64,000 nt of DNA, taken from Exiguobacterium acetylicum DSM 20416. GTDB lineage: Bacteria > Bacillota > Bacilli > Exiguobacteriales > Exiguobacteriaceae. Below are positions 58,230 through 64,000 of this stretch, piece after piece. The DNA lies in contig NZ_JNIR01000001.1 of the NCBI RefSeq assembly GCF_000702605.1, positions 114,501-178,500 on the forward strand. The letters are read 5' to 3'. The notes under the pieces were generated by a model, which was given only the letters and a program-made list of their open reading frames with translations, had not been told where the DNA came from and made no database searches. How positions within the stretch are numbered: position 1 is the stretch's first letter; each line of letters opens with the position of its first letter. The position numbers were made by a program, and so were the translations under genes.

Positions 58230-59468
58230 ATGGCAGAACATCAACCACACCGCTCTCGCTTGGAGCGACGACGTATGCAGTTAGAAGAGCAAGCTAGACA
58301 AGAAGAGCAGGCTAGGCGAGAAGAAGCTTTTTCGAAAGCATACGCGCCGGACGAATCATTTTCTCAAGAATCCTTTGAGAAGCAGCAAGAACCGGCTACG
58401 TATCATCGATATGTCGAAGAGCAACCGCGAGATCGAAAAAGTACATCGCGTCGTTCCGGGAGCGGCATGCTTAAACAGGTCGCACAGATGATCGGGGGTG
58501 CCGGATCACGGTTGTTTGCTAATCGGGATCGCTCGAGACGCTCGAGGGAGGCGGGGCGATCAGAGCAATCGGTACAGCAGACTCCTGACGTTTCTTCACG
58601 AGAAGCTCATCCTAAAAAAATCAAGAAAAAACATCGTGTTAAACGAAAGCTTCTTGGACTATTTTTATTGTTGCTCATCGCATTCGTTCTTTTTGCCTCA
58701 CAACCGTTCACGTTCTTATTGATCGGAAGTGATGCACGACCTGGAGAATCGTTGCGAGGATCACGTTCGGACTCTCTGTCGGTCATGCAATTCGTTCCAC
58801 TTTCTCGAACGATTCAGTTGACGTCGATTCCTCGAGACACGTATACACCGATTTCCTGTGAGAATGGAAAGAAGGATAAAATCACACATGCCTTTGCCTT
58901 CGGTGGAGAAGAATGTACGCAAGATGCTGTTTCGGGTCTACTCGATGAAGAAATCGATGGAAAAATTGTCATCTCCTTCGATAGTTTCATCGGATTAGTG
59001 GATCAAATCGGCGGAATTGACCTGGTCTCGACAGGAACGTTCTCCGAGCAGGATGCGAGTGGGAAAGCAAATCAGTATTCATTCCAAAAAGGGAAGGAAT
59101 ACCATATGGATGGTGCGATGGCACTTGCCTATTCGAGACATCGAAAAACGGATAATGACGGAGCGCGCGCGAATCGTCAGTCGGAAGTCATCCAAGCCGT
59201 CGCGACACATTTGATGAAGCCGACTGGATGGTCGAAAATTCCAGCAGCGCATACGTATATGAAAGAAGAGATGAACCTTGATTTAAGTGTCCGCGAGATG
59301 GCGACGGCAGGTTTATCGATTGCCTTGATGTCAGAACGAAAACATTATGAAATCGAAGCCGTCAGCCAACGACTGAACGGGATTTTCTATGATTTACCAA
59401 ATGAGAAGGCACTGCAAGAATTACGTGATCAGCTTGATACGACGTTTTATGGCACATTGAAGAACTAA
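58230..59468 (+). CDS. LytR-CpsA-Psr (LCP) family cell-wall glycopolymer ligase
   Basis: LCP protein of 412 residues attaching teichoic acids or other glycopolymers to peptidoglycan. Unusual N-terminus: about 135 cytoplasmic residues, highly charged and repetitive (RRRMQLEEQARQEEQARREE; RNRDRSRRSREAGRS type), before the single membrane helix (KLLGLFLLLLIAFVLFASQ). The catalytic domain has the expected Arg/Asp residues: LLIGSDARPGESLRGSRSDS, TSIPRDTYTPI, THAFAFGG, VISFDSFIGLVDQIGGI and ALAYSRHRKTDNDGARANRQ. TACGGAGGTATCTGA precedes the ATG. It follows nfrA by 15 nt. Confidence 0.9.
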   Translation: MAEHQPHRSRLERRRMQLEEQARQEEQARREEAFSKAYAPDESFSQESFEKQQEPATYHRYVEEQPRDRKSTSRRSGSGMLKQVAQMIGGAGSRLFANRDRSRRSREAGRSEQSVQQTPDVSSREAHPKKIKKKHRVKRKLLGLFLLLLIAFVLFASQPFTFLLIGSDARPGESLRGSRSDSLSVMQFVPLSRTIQLTSIPRDTYTPISCENGKKDKITHAFAFGGEECTQDAVSGLLDEEIDGKIVISFDSFIGLVDQIGGIDLVSTGTFSEQDASGKANQYSFQKGKEYHMDGAMALAYSRHRKTDNDGARANRQSEVIQAVATHLMKPTGWSKIPAAHTYMKEEMNLDLSVREMATAGLSIALMSERKHYEIEAVSQRLNGIFYDLPNEKALQELRDQLDTTFYGTLKN

Positions 59469-59477
59469 GGGGGAGGG

Positions 59478-59502
59478 GTTTCCTTCCGGTCATTGCGGGT
59501 AT
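59478..59502 (+). promoter_or_regulatory. Sigma-B type promoter upstream of the NAD(P)-binding protein gene
   Basis: GTTTCC, 13-nt spacer, GGGTAT. The -10 is perfect, the -35 is 4 of 6. It lies about 120 bp before the start codon, immediately after the LCP stop. Confidence 0.5.
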
Positions 59503-59622
59503 AAATTGATGTACGTTGCTCCTTTGGTGGATTGTTTTAGGTTATCTCTGAAATGATGATTTTGGACATGATATCATGACATTCCACGAAGGTGACTAAC
59601 TTATCGAGGAGGGACCCCCCAT

Positions 59623-60333
59623 ATGAAAGTACTAGTCGTAGGTGCATCCGGTACGATTGGAGCGCGCGTCGTCAAATCGCTTGCCAAGGGTCATCAGGTC
59701 ACGGTCATCGTTCGTCATGAACATCTGGTGGAACGATTCGAAAAACTCGGTGTCAAGGCGCATTACGTCGATATCGAAACAGAACTCGAAAAAGTCATTG
59801 AGCACGGAGTCGCAGGGCAGGATGCAGTCATTTGTGCGGCTACCGCAGGAGTAGGCGGCGAAGCAACCGAAATAGAACTGCTGGATCGAACAGTCGCTTT
59901 GAAAACAATTGATGCAGCTAAAAAGGCACGCGTACGTCATTTCGTTCTACTGAGCGCTTATGGTGCAGATCGCCCCGAGCAATTCAAGAAAGATGTCTAT
60001 CCGTTCTATGCTGCTAAGAATGCAGCAGAGGAGCAGATTGAACATAGTGGTTTGACGTATACGATCATTTGTCCGGTTGCCATCACAACAGGTGAAGGGC
60101 GTGGCTTGATTGAAGCCGATGAAGATTTGAAGGACACGAAGGACGCGACGATTTCGGAAACGGATGTCGCATCGATTCTCGTTGCTTCTGTCGATAATCG
60201 ATCAGTATTCAATCGACGTCTAGAAGTCAAGGAAGGGAAGACCTCCTTGAATGAGGCCCTAGGGGGAGCGGAAGCTGTCGGTAGCGTTAAAGATAACCGT
60301 CAAGTCAAAAAACAATTACCACGTTTTAACTAA
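59623..60333 (+). CDS. NAD(P)-binding oxidoreductase (SDR/NmrA-like)
   Basis: Atypical short-chain dehydrogenase of 236 residues with the Rossmann glycine motif KVLVVGASGTIGARVVKSL and VIVRHEHLVERF, then AVICAATAGVGG, RHFVLLSAYGADRP and YAAKNAAEEQIEHSGLTYTIICP, typical of YwnB/YtfG/NmrA-like proteins. The catalytic YxxxK is replaced by an AAKNAAE motif, so it may bind cofactor as a sensor or act on quinones. GAGGAGGGACCCCCCAT precedes the ATG. A terminator follows and a sigma-B-like promoter precedes, suggesting a stress gene. Confidence 0.85.
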   Translation: MKVLVVGASGTIGARVVKSLAKGHQVTVIVRHEHLVERFEKLGVKAHYVDIETELEKVIEHGVAGQDAVICAATAGVGGEATEIELLDRTVALKTIDAAKKARVRHFVLLSAYGADRPEQFKKDVYPFYAAKNAAEEQIEHSGLTYTIICPVAITTGEGRGLIEADEDLKDTKDATISETDVASILVASVDNRSVFNRRLEVKEGKTSLNEALGGAEAVGSVKDNRQVKKQLPRFN

Positions 60334-60369
60334 CTGTTTGTCTCGTTAAAATGTGAATTCTCTAAAATG

Positions 60370-60413
60370 AAGCGAACTCTTTCTGCATATAAGGCGGAAG
60401 AGTTCGCTTTTTT
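60370..60413 (+). terminator. Terminator after the NAD(P)-binding protein gene
   Basis: AAGCGAACTCTT ... AAGAGTTCGCTT followed by TTTT. Confidence 0.8.
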
Positions 60414-60480
60414 GTTGATAAAAGTAGATAGTCGAAAAGAGGAAGTCTGCTACACTGAACAAAGAAGGAGGGGGTTAGAT

Positions 60481-61026
60481 GTGAAAAAACCGTTGATCTA
60501 TCTGATCCTAGCGATTGCTATTATCGGCATTGCCTATCAAAGTTATCAAACATATGATGCGAAACAAAAAAAAGTGGAGCAACAACAAAAACAAGTATCA
60601 CAAGGTGGTCTTGAAGTAGGGATGAAAGCCCCGAATCTATCCTTACGTCAAGAAGGAAAAACCATCAATCTAGACGAAATCAATCATGATGTCTTTGTCA
60701 TTAATTTTTGGGCAACATGGTGTCCGCCTTGTAAACAAGAGATTCCAGAACTAAATGCCTTTGCAAGACATACAGATGTACCGGTTTACGGGATCAATGT
60801 CACGACTTCAGAGCGACGTGTTTCGGATGTTGCTGATTTTCTGAAGAAAACACCTGTTGAATATCCTGTATTATATGATCGACAAGGAACATCAGAGGAT
60901 GCCTATCGTCTCGTAGCAATGCCAGCTACTTATGTATTAGACCGCCAAGGGACGATTCTTGCAAAACACGTCGGTCCTGTGACGGAACAGATGTTAAAAG
61001 AGATGGTGAAACGAACAGGAGGATGA
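60481..61026 (+). CDS. TlpA/ResA-like membrane-anchored thiol-disulfide oxidoreductase
   Basis: A 181-residue extracytoplasmic thioredoxin-fold protein: N-terminal membrane anchor (PLIYLILAIAIIGIAYQSY), a short charged stalk, then an AhpC-TSA/redoxin domain with GMKAPNLSLRQEGKTINLDE, FWATWCPPCKQEIPEL (active-site CPPC) and the cis-Pro in VAMPATYVLDRQG. ResA-type proteins reduce apocytochrome c cysteines; other TlpA proteins act in sporulation or disulfide repair. GTG start 8 nt after GGAGGGGG. The next gene overlaps its stop codon (ATGA), so they form an operon. Confidence 0.92.
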   Translation: MKKPLIYLILAIAIIGIAYQSYQTYDAKQKKVEQQQKQVSQGGLEVGMKAPNLSLRQEGKTINLDEINHDVFVINFWATWCPPCKQEIPELNAFARHTDVPVYGINVTTSERRVSDVADFLKKTPVEYPVLYDRQGTSEDAYRLVAMPATYVLDRQGTILAKHVGPVTEQMLKEMVKRTGG

Positions 61027-61028
61027 CT

Positions 61029-61481
61029 ATGGAACTCCTATGCGACAACTGCTCCTTTCAACAAACATTTCAACTCGGTCAACTGGATGGCTGGCCATCG
61101 TTTCCTGCTGTTTTGACGCAAGGGGTCGAAGCGTTCATGACAGGACTTCCGCTTTGGTTCGTACCGTCGATGCATGAACCGATTTTACAGCGGGCATATG
61201 TAGACGACTGGAATCGTTTTCGATTAATCCAGCATTATCAGTTGCATCAAGAACAATTAGCAGATGAGTGGGTACCACATCAATTGGATTTATATCATTG
61301 TCCGACCTGTCACCGATTTTCGAATCGATTTTGGTGTGCTCTATTTTTGCAACTGGATATCGTTCAACCACTTTATGAATGTCCGCATGATCAGACGATG
61401 TTAGAACGAATCGAAATATCCGACATTGATCAGTTTCCCTGTCCCTCCTGTCGCCATCACGCCTTATATGTTCGTAGATAA
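61029..61481 (+). CDS. Hypothetical cysteine-rich protein (150 aa)
   Basis: A soluble protein with three cysteine groups that could bind zinc: CDNC near the N-terminus, CPTC in the middle (LYHCPTCHRF), and CP-H and CPSCRHH at the end. The overall layout looks like a zinc-ribbon protein; I do not recognise the family. Start 61029 is chosen by GGAGG 6 nt upstream; an ATG at 61023 overlaps the upstream stop codon. Translationally coupled to the TlpA-like gene, so a link to thiol or metal chemistry is plausible. Confidence 0.7.
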   Translation: MELLCDNCSFQQTFQLGQLDGWPSFPAVLTQGVEAFMTGLPLWFVPSMHEPILQRAYVDDWNRFRLIQHYQLHQEQLADEWVPHQLDLYHCPTCHRFSNRFWCALFLQLDIVQPLYECPHDQTMLERIEISDIDQFPCPSCRHHALYVRR

Positions 61482-61484
61482 AAC

Positions 61485-61563
61485 AAAAAGCCATTCGTTT
61501 CATGAAAGACTGATGAGAGAAGTTCCTTCTCTATAGTCAATGCATGACATCGAATGGCTTTTT
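61485..61563. terminator. Large bidirectional hairpin/terminator
   Basis: Outer arms AAAAAGCCATTCG (61485-61497) and CGAATGGCTTTTT (61551-61563) enclose further pairing: CATG/CATG, GACT/AGTC and GAGAGAA/TTCTCT. Much larger than a typical terminator. Confidence 0.7.
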
Positions 61564-61571
61564 ATCGATCA

Positions 61572-61781
61572 TCAACCCATTTGCCGAAACGAAAATGTTT
61601 GAAAGGAAGAGGGTGATGAATTACTAACATCTAGCGTATAAGTCGTGCCGTCAAAGATAATCATATCGCCTAATCGTGCTTCAGGTGGTAAATAACGTCG
61701 TGGAATGAAACTTGAACCATTTTCCCATAGTAGGACAGCATATTTGCCATCAAGTCGCTCCAGCGTACCACGTTTGATCAT
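61572..61781 (-). CDS. DUF3006 family protein
   Basis: A 69-residue protein with a DUF3006-like beta fold: MIKRGTLERLDGKYAVLLWENG, then IPRRYLPPEARLGDMIIFDG, where the LPxxAxxGD segment is the family hallmark. DUF3006 proteins often sit beside ComEC-like metallo-beta-lactamases; none is adjacent here. Start 61781 is chosen because GGGAGGAG lies 5 nt upstream; the frame is open to 61850 without a site. A possible sigma-B-like promoter (minus strand GTGTAA, 14 nt, GGGAAT at 61907-61882) lies 100 bp upstream. Confidence 0.78.
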   Translation of the reverse strand: MIKRGTLERLDGKYAVLLWENGSSFIPRRYLPPEARLGDMIIFDGTTYTLDVSNSSPSSFQTFSFRQMG

Positions 61782-61992
61782 ATTAACTCCTCCCACAATT
61801 ACATCGAAGTCATTCCTCGGTCGACCAGGAATGTACTCTCTCTCTATCATTCTCTGTAATTTTTATTCTTATGTTTGGTATATTCCCAGTTCATTTCATC
61901 TTTACACATGATTCTTTAAAAAAACGCGATTCCAAGCCATTTTCGTCTTAAATCGGACGTATTTAACAGGAAATAAAGAAGATAGTGGTCAG

Positions 61993-62028
61993 AAAAAAGA
62001 CCCGATAGGACATATCGGATCTTTAATA
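61993..62028 (-). terminator. nhaC terminator
   Basis: Minus strand GATCCGATA ... TATCGGGTC followed by TTTTTT. Confidence 0.8.
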
Positions 62029-62038
62029 TGAAATAGAC

Positions 62039-63415
62039 TCAAGAAGCGAGAGATTGTTTTGTTTCGATTTTCGTTGGACGAAGAAATGCGAGTAAAAACG
62101 TAAATAATGGTGAAAGGAGTAAAAAGAATGCGAATGGAACGTATGCTGTTACTGGGACACCGAGTGTCGAAGCGAAGAACGCCCCAGAAACACCCCACGG
62201 AATAAGGGGATTGATAAGTGTTCCGCCATCCTCGAGTGAACGAGAGAGGAAACGTGGATCAATCTGACGCTTTTCAAAGATTTTCTTAAATGCTTGACCC
62301 GGAAGCAAGATGGACAAGTATTGTTCCCCAGCCATCAAGTTTACGCCGATAGACGACAAGGCGACGGATGAAATGATGCTACCATCACGTTTTAGTTTAG
62401 AAACGGTCCGTTCAATGACCACGTCAATGACACCGATACCTCGCAAGACGCCACCGAAGGCAAGTGCGAGCATAACGAGCGAAACCGACCACATCATCGA
62501 TTGCAATCCACCTTTACTAATGATGGATGTAACCGTCTCACTAGAAGATTCTAGTTTTAATCCGTTCTGAATGACGGTCATCCAGTTCGAGATATTCCAG
62601 TTTCCTTGTACAATGCCTGTTAATAACAATCCACTTAAAACACCAGCAACAAGTGTTGGGACGACCGGCATTTTACGTAATGCTAACACCATGACGAGCA
62701 ACGGTGAAAGCAATGTCCAAGGTGACAAGTCAAATAAACGAGCTAACTCTTGTTGTGTCGTTTGAACAGCAGACGAATCGACATTTCCACTACTACGTCC
62801 GAAGATGAAGAACAAGATGAACGTGATCGTGATAGCGGGAATCGTTGTTCCCATCATGAAACGAATATGATCGAACACAGACACATTGACGATTCCTGGA
62901 GCGAAATTCGTCGTATCTGATAAAGGTGACATCTTATCTCCGAAACAGGCACCGCTGATGATGGCACCTGCTGCAAGTGCTGGATTAACGCCTAGTGCGA
63001 TTGCGATTCCCATCAAGGCAACACCAACCGTACCAATCGTCGTAAAGGAGCTACCTGTAAAGGTCGAGACGACCATCGCAATCAAAAGAGCGCTCGGTGC
63101 GAACCAAGTCGCTGAAAGTGTAGATAAACCAAAATGGAGAAGGGTCGGCACTGCGCCACTCATCATCCAGACCGCAATTGTCATACCGACGAGCAACATG
63201 ATCAAGATCGGTTTGATCGCTTCCCGAATACCTTGAATCATGTGGTGTTCGACGTCCTCGAACTTAAAACCGCGGTAAACGGCATATCCTGAGACGAAAA
63301 TAAGACTGGACAAGATGGCAAGATGCGGTTCGGCTTTAGCACCGAATAACGCGGACAATAAGATGATGATACTGATTCCTAGGATAGCTGCGGATTCACG
63401 GAATGACATGCGCAT
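62039..63415 (-). CDS. nhaC: Na+/H+ antiporter NhaC
   Basis: Sodium:proton antiporter of the NhaC family, 458 residues, about twelve helices. Family blocks: MLLVGMTIAVWMMSGAVPTLLHFGL, FTGSSFTTIGTVGVALMGIA, GAIISGACFGDKMSPLSDTTNFAPGI (the conserved acidic/Ser-rich motif), and GVNLMAGEQYLSILLPGQAFK. It exports Na in exchange for protons, or malate/lactate with Na in some MleN-type relatives, so the exact substrates are not fixed. GGAGGTGGAAGC precedes the ATG. A cre-like sequence lies about 170 bp upstream (63586-63599). Confidence 0.92.
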   Translation of the reverse strand: MRMSFRESAAILGISIIILLSALFGAKAEPHLAILSSLIFVSGYAVYRGFKFEDVEHHMIQGIREAIKPILIMLLVGMTIAVWMMSGAVPTLLHFGLSTLSATWFAPSALLIAMVVSTFTGSSFTTIGTVGVALMGIAIALGVNPALAAGAIISGACFGDKMSPLSDTTNFAPGIVNVSVFDHIRFMMGTTIPAITITFILFFIFGRSSGNVDSSAVQTTQQELARLFDLSPWTLLSPLLVMVLALRKMPVVPTLVAGVLSGLLLTGIVQGNWNISNWMTVIQNGLKLESSSETVTSIISKGGLQSMMWSVSLVMLALAFGGVLRGIGVIDVVIERTVSKLKRDGSIISSVALSSIGVNLMAGEQYLSILLPGQAFKKIFEKRQIDPRFLSRSLEDGGTLINPLIPWGVSGAFFASTLGVPVTAYVPFAFFLLLSPLFTFLLAFLRPTKIETKQSLAS

Positions 63416-63585
63416 GCTTCCACCTCCTTAATATGAATATGAAAGTATGTTAACTCTCTGTTACTAACACGCTTTTATGCACAAAAGCATTGAACAAACG
63501 TAATACTAACGAATATTCTGGATGGCGTCAACCATAAGAGTTTCTATGAAAAATATAAAAAAACAAAAATGTGACGATTTTTTGT

Positions 63586-63599
63586 CGTAAACGCTTTCT
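63586..63599 (+). promoter_or_regulatory. cre-like site between nhaC and the 31-aa gene
   Basis: CGTAAACGCTTTCT, 13 of 14 to the cre pattern TGTAAACGCTTTCT. Which of the two divergent genes it serves is unclear. Confidence 0.4.
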
Positions 63600-63668
63600 T
63601 TTTTAGTTCAAATCTTGCACAATAAGAAGTATCAAATGACATTTTTGTGAACGATGAGGAGGATACAT

Positions 63669-63764
63669 ATGTTTACATTGATTTTTGTAGTAGTCGTCGC
63701 GATTATGGGTGCAGGCGTATTTGGGATTGATCATCTCGTAGCGCAACGTGCGGAAAAGCGTTAA
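63669..63764 (+). CDS. Small single-span membrane peptide (31 aa)
   Basis: MFTLIFVVVVAIMGAGVFG is one membrane helix, followed by the polar tail IDHLVAQRAEKR. GAGGAGG lies 6 nt before the ATG and a strong terminator follows at 63779-63835, so the unit looks genuinely expressed. Function unknown; it could be a regulatory micropeptide for a membrane complex. Confidence 0.65.
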   Translation: MFTLIFVVVVAIMGAGVFGIDHLVAQRAEKR

Positions 63765-63778
63765 GTAGATGCATGTAA

Positions 63779-63835
63779 AAGAAGCGTTGAAGGGACTGTC
63801 TTATAAAAGACAATCGCTTCAACGCTTCTTTTTTT
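63779..63835 (+). terminator. Terminator after the 31-aa gene
   Basis: AAGAAGCGTTGAAG ... CTTCAACGCTTCTT with an inner GACTGTCTT / AAGACAATC stem, then T-run. Confidence 0.85.
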
Positions 63836-63844
63836 GTATAAAAA

Positions 63845-63888
63845 CTAATAAAAATTCAATTGACAGTATAAATATACATATGTTTAAA
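63845..63888 (+). promoter_or_regulatory. argC promoter with ARG-box-like sequence
   Basis: AATAAAAATTCAATT (63847-63861) resembles the AhrC/ArgR half-site pattern CATGAATAAAAATTCAA. It overlaps TTGACA (63860-63865), which is followed after 17 nt by TTTAAA. Arginine repression of the arg operon is expected. Confidence 0.5.
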
Positions 63889-63923
63889 TCGGTATAACAT
63901 TCTTTGAAGGGGAGCGTACAGAT

Positions 63924-64000
63924 ATGAAATGTACCATTATCGGAGCAACAGGATATACCGGAATTGAACTGATTCGCCTGCTAGAAGCACATCCTTCATT
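63924..64000 (+). CDS. argC: N-acetyl-gamma-glutamyl-phosphate reductase, 5' part
   Basis: The first 25 codons are in the window: MKCTIIGATGYTGIELIRLL, the NADP-binding start of ArgC, which reduces N-acetylglutamyl phosphate in arginine synthesis. GAAGGGGAGCGTACAGAT precedes the ATG. The gene runs off the right edge and most likely opens an arginine biosynthesis operon. Confidence 0.85.
   Translation, partial: MKCTIIGATGYTGIELIRLLEAHPS

Noticed and set aside
1-64000. CRISPR arrays, insertion sequences or toxin-antitoxin pairs
   Set aside because: I saw no regularly spaced repeats, transposase or integrase genes, terminal inverted repeats with target duplications, or recognisable toxin-antitoxin gene pairs.

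Overview
The window reads as ordinary chromosome from a low-to-mid GC Gram-positive bacterium of the Bacillales, most likely Exiguobacterium. Support: strong AGGAGG-type ribosome binding sites with GTG and TTG starts, Bacillus-type families (YodC, YkyA, CsbD, YhfH, YitT, YhgE, YidD), a carotenoid desaturase, sigma-B, CodY, CcpA-cre and Rex-type sites, and a THI-box riboswitch. The genus is an inference. There is no integrase, transposase, phage module or CRISPR array; almost every transcription unit ends in a clear intrinsic terminator, many of them shared by convergent genes.

Layout. 0-8.2 kb: amino-acid and peptide uptake (lone OppA with CodY boxes, MgtC-like protein, ArcD-type antiporter), a PAS-GGDEF-EAL protein with a degenerate GGDEF and intact EAL, and ornithine aminotransferase (rocD) behind a cre site. 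8.3-13.9 kb: sigma-B type CsbD, N-acetylglucosamine PTS EIICB, EamA transporter, YkyA lipoprotein, a frameshifted polysaccharide deacetylase, a YhfH zinc-ribbon peptide and YodC nitroreductase. 14-24.6 kb: two identical tRNA-Val(GAC) genes bracket a His/Met-rich DUF1541 lipoprotein divergent from a kinase-regulator pair, a phosphatase, an ICMT-like methyltransferase plus carotenoid desaturase/oxygenase pair, a frameshifted D,D-carboxypeptidase and an RND pump. 24.7-32 kb: PfoR-like membrane protein with an attenuator-like leader, phosphoesterase, fatty-acid hydroxylase-like protein, YhgE/TetR pair with a palindromic operator, quinone reductase and YidD. 32-39.6 kb: tautomerase and aldehyde dehydrogenase, DUF2254 and DUF456 membrane proteins, a frameshifted CorC-type protein with a structured leader, a sigma-B type Ohr/PfpI stress unit and a VOC protein. 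39.8-42.8 kb: two tandem CwlO/EnvC-like M23 endopeptidases. 42.8-46 kb: TPP riboswitch, thiD-thiM-thiE, a hypothetical protein and a CadC-like ArsR regulator. 46-64 kb: membrane and transport genes (4HB sensor-only protein, YitT, formate/nitrite channel with a Rex-like site, NhaC), M29 aminopeptidase, MurB, several GNATs (one frameshifted), lineage-specific hypotheticals, NfsA-type reductase plus LCP ligase, a sigma-B type NAD(P)-binding protein, a TlpA-like thioredoxin and the start of argC.

The most striking global observation is that four otherwise intact genes (deacetylase, VanY-like peptidase, CorC-like protein, GNAT) each carry a single-base frameshift, and all four lie at A/T homopolymers. 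This pattern suggests sequencing or assembly indels, with slippage or contingency loci as the alternative. No defence system or other clearly new multigene system was found. The best candidates for undescribed biology are the attenuator-like leader of the PfoR-like gene, the three-hairpin leader of the CorC-like gene, the ICMT-like gene paired with a carotenoid gene, and the His/Met-rich lipoprotein beside a two-component system.
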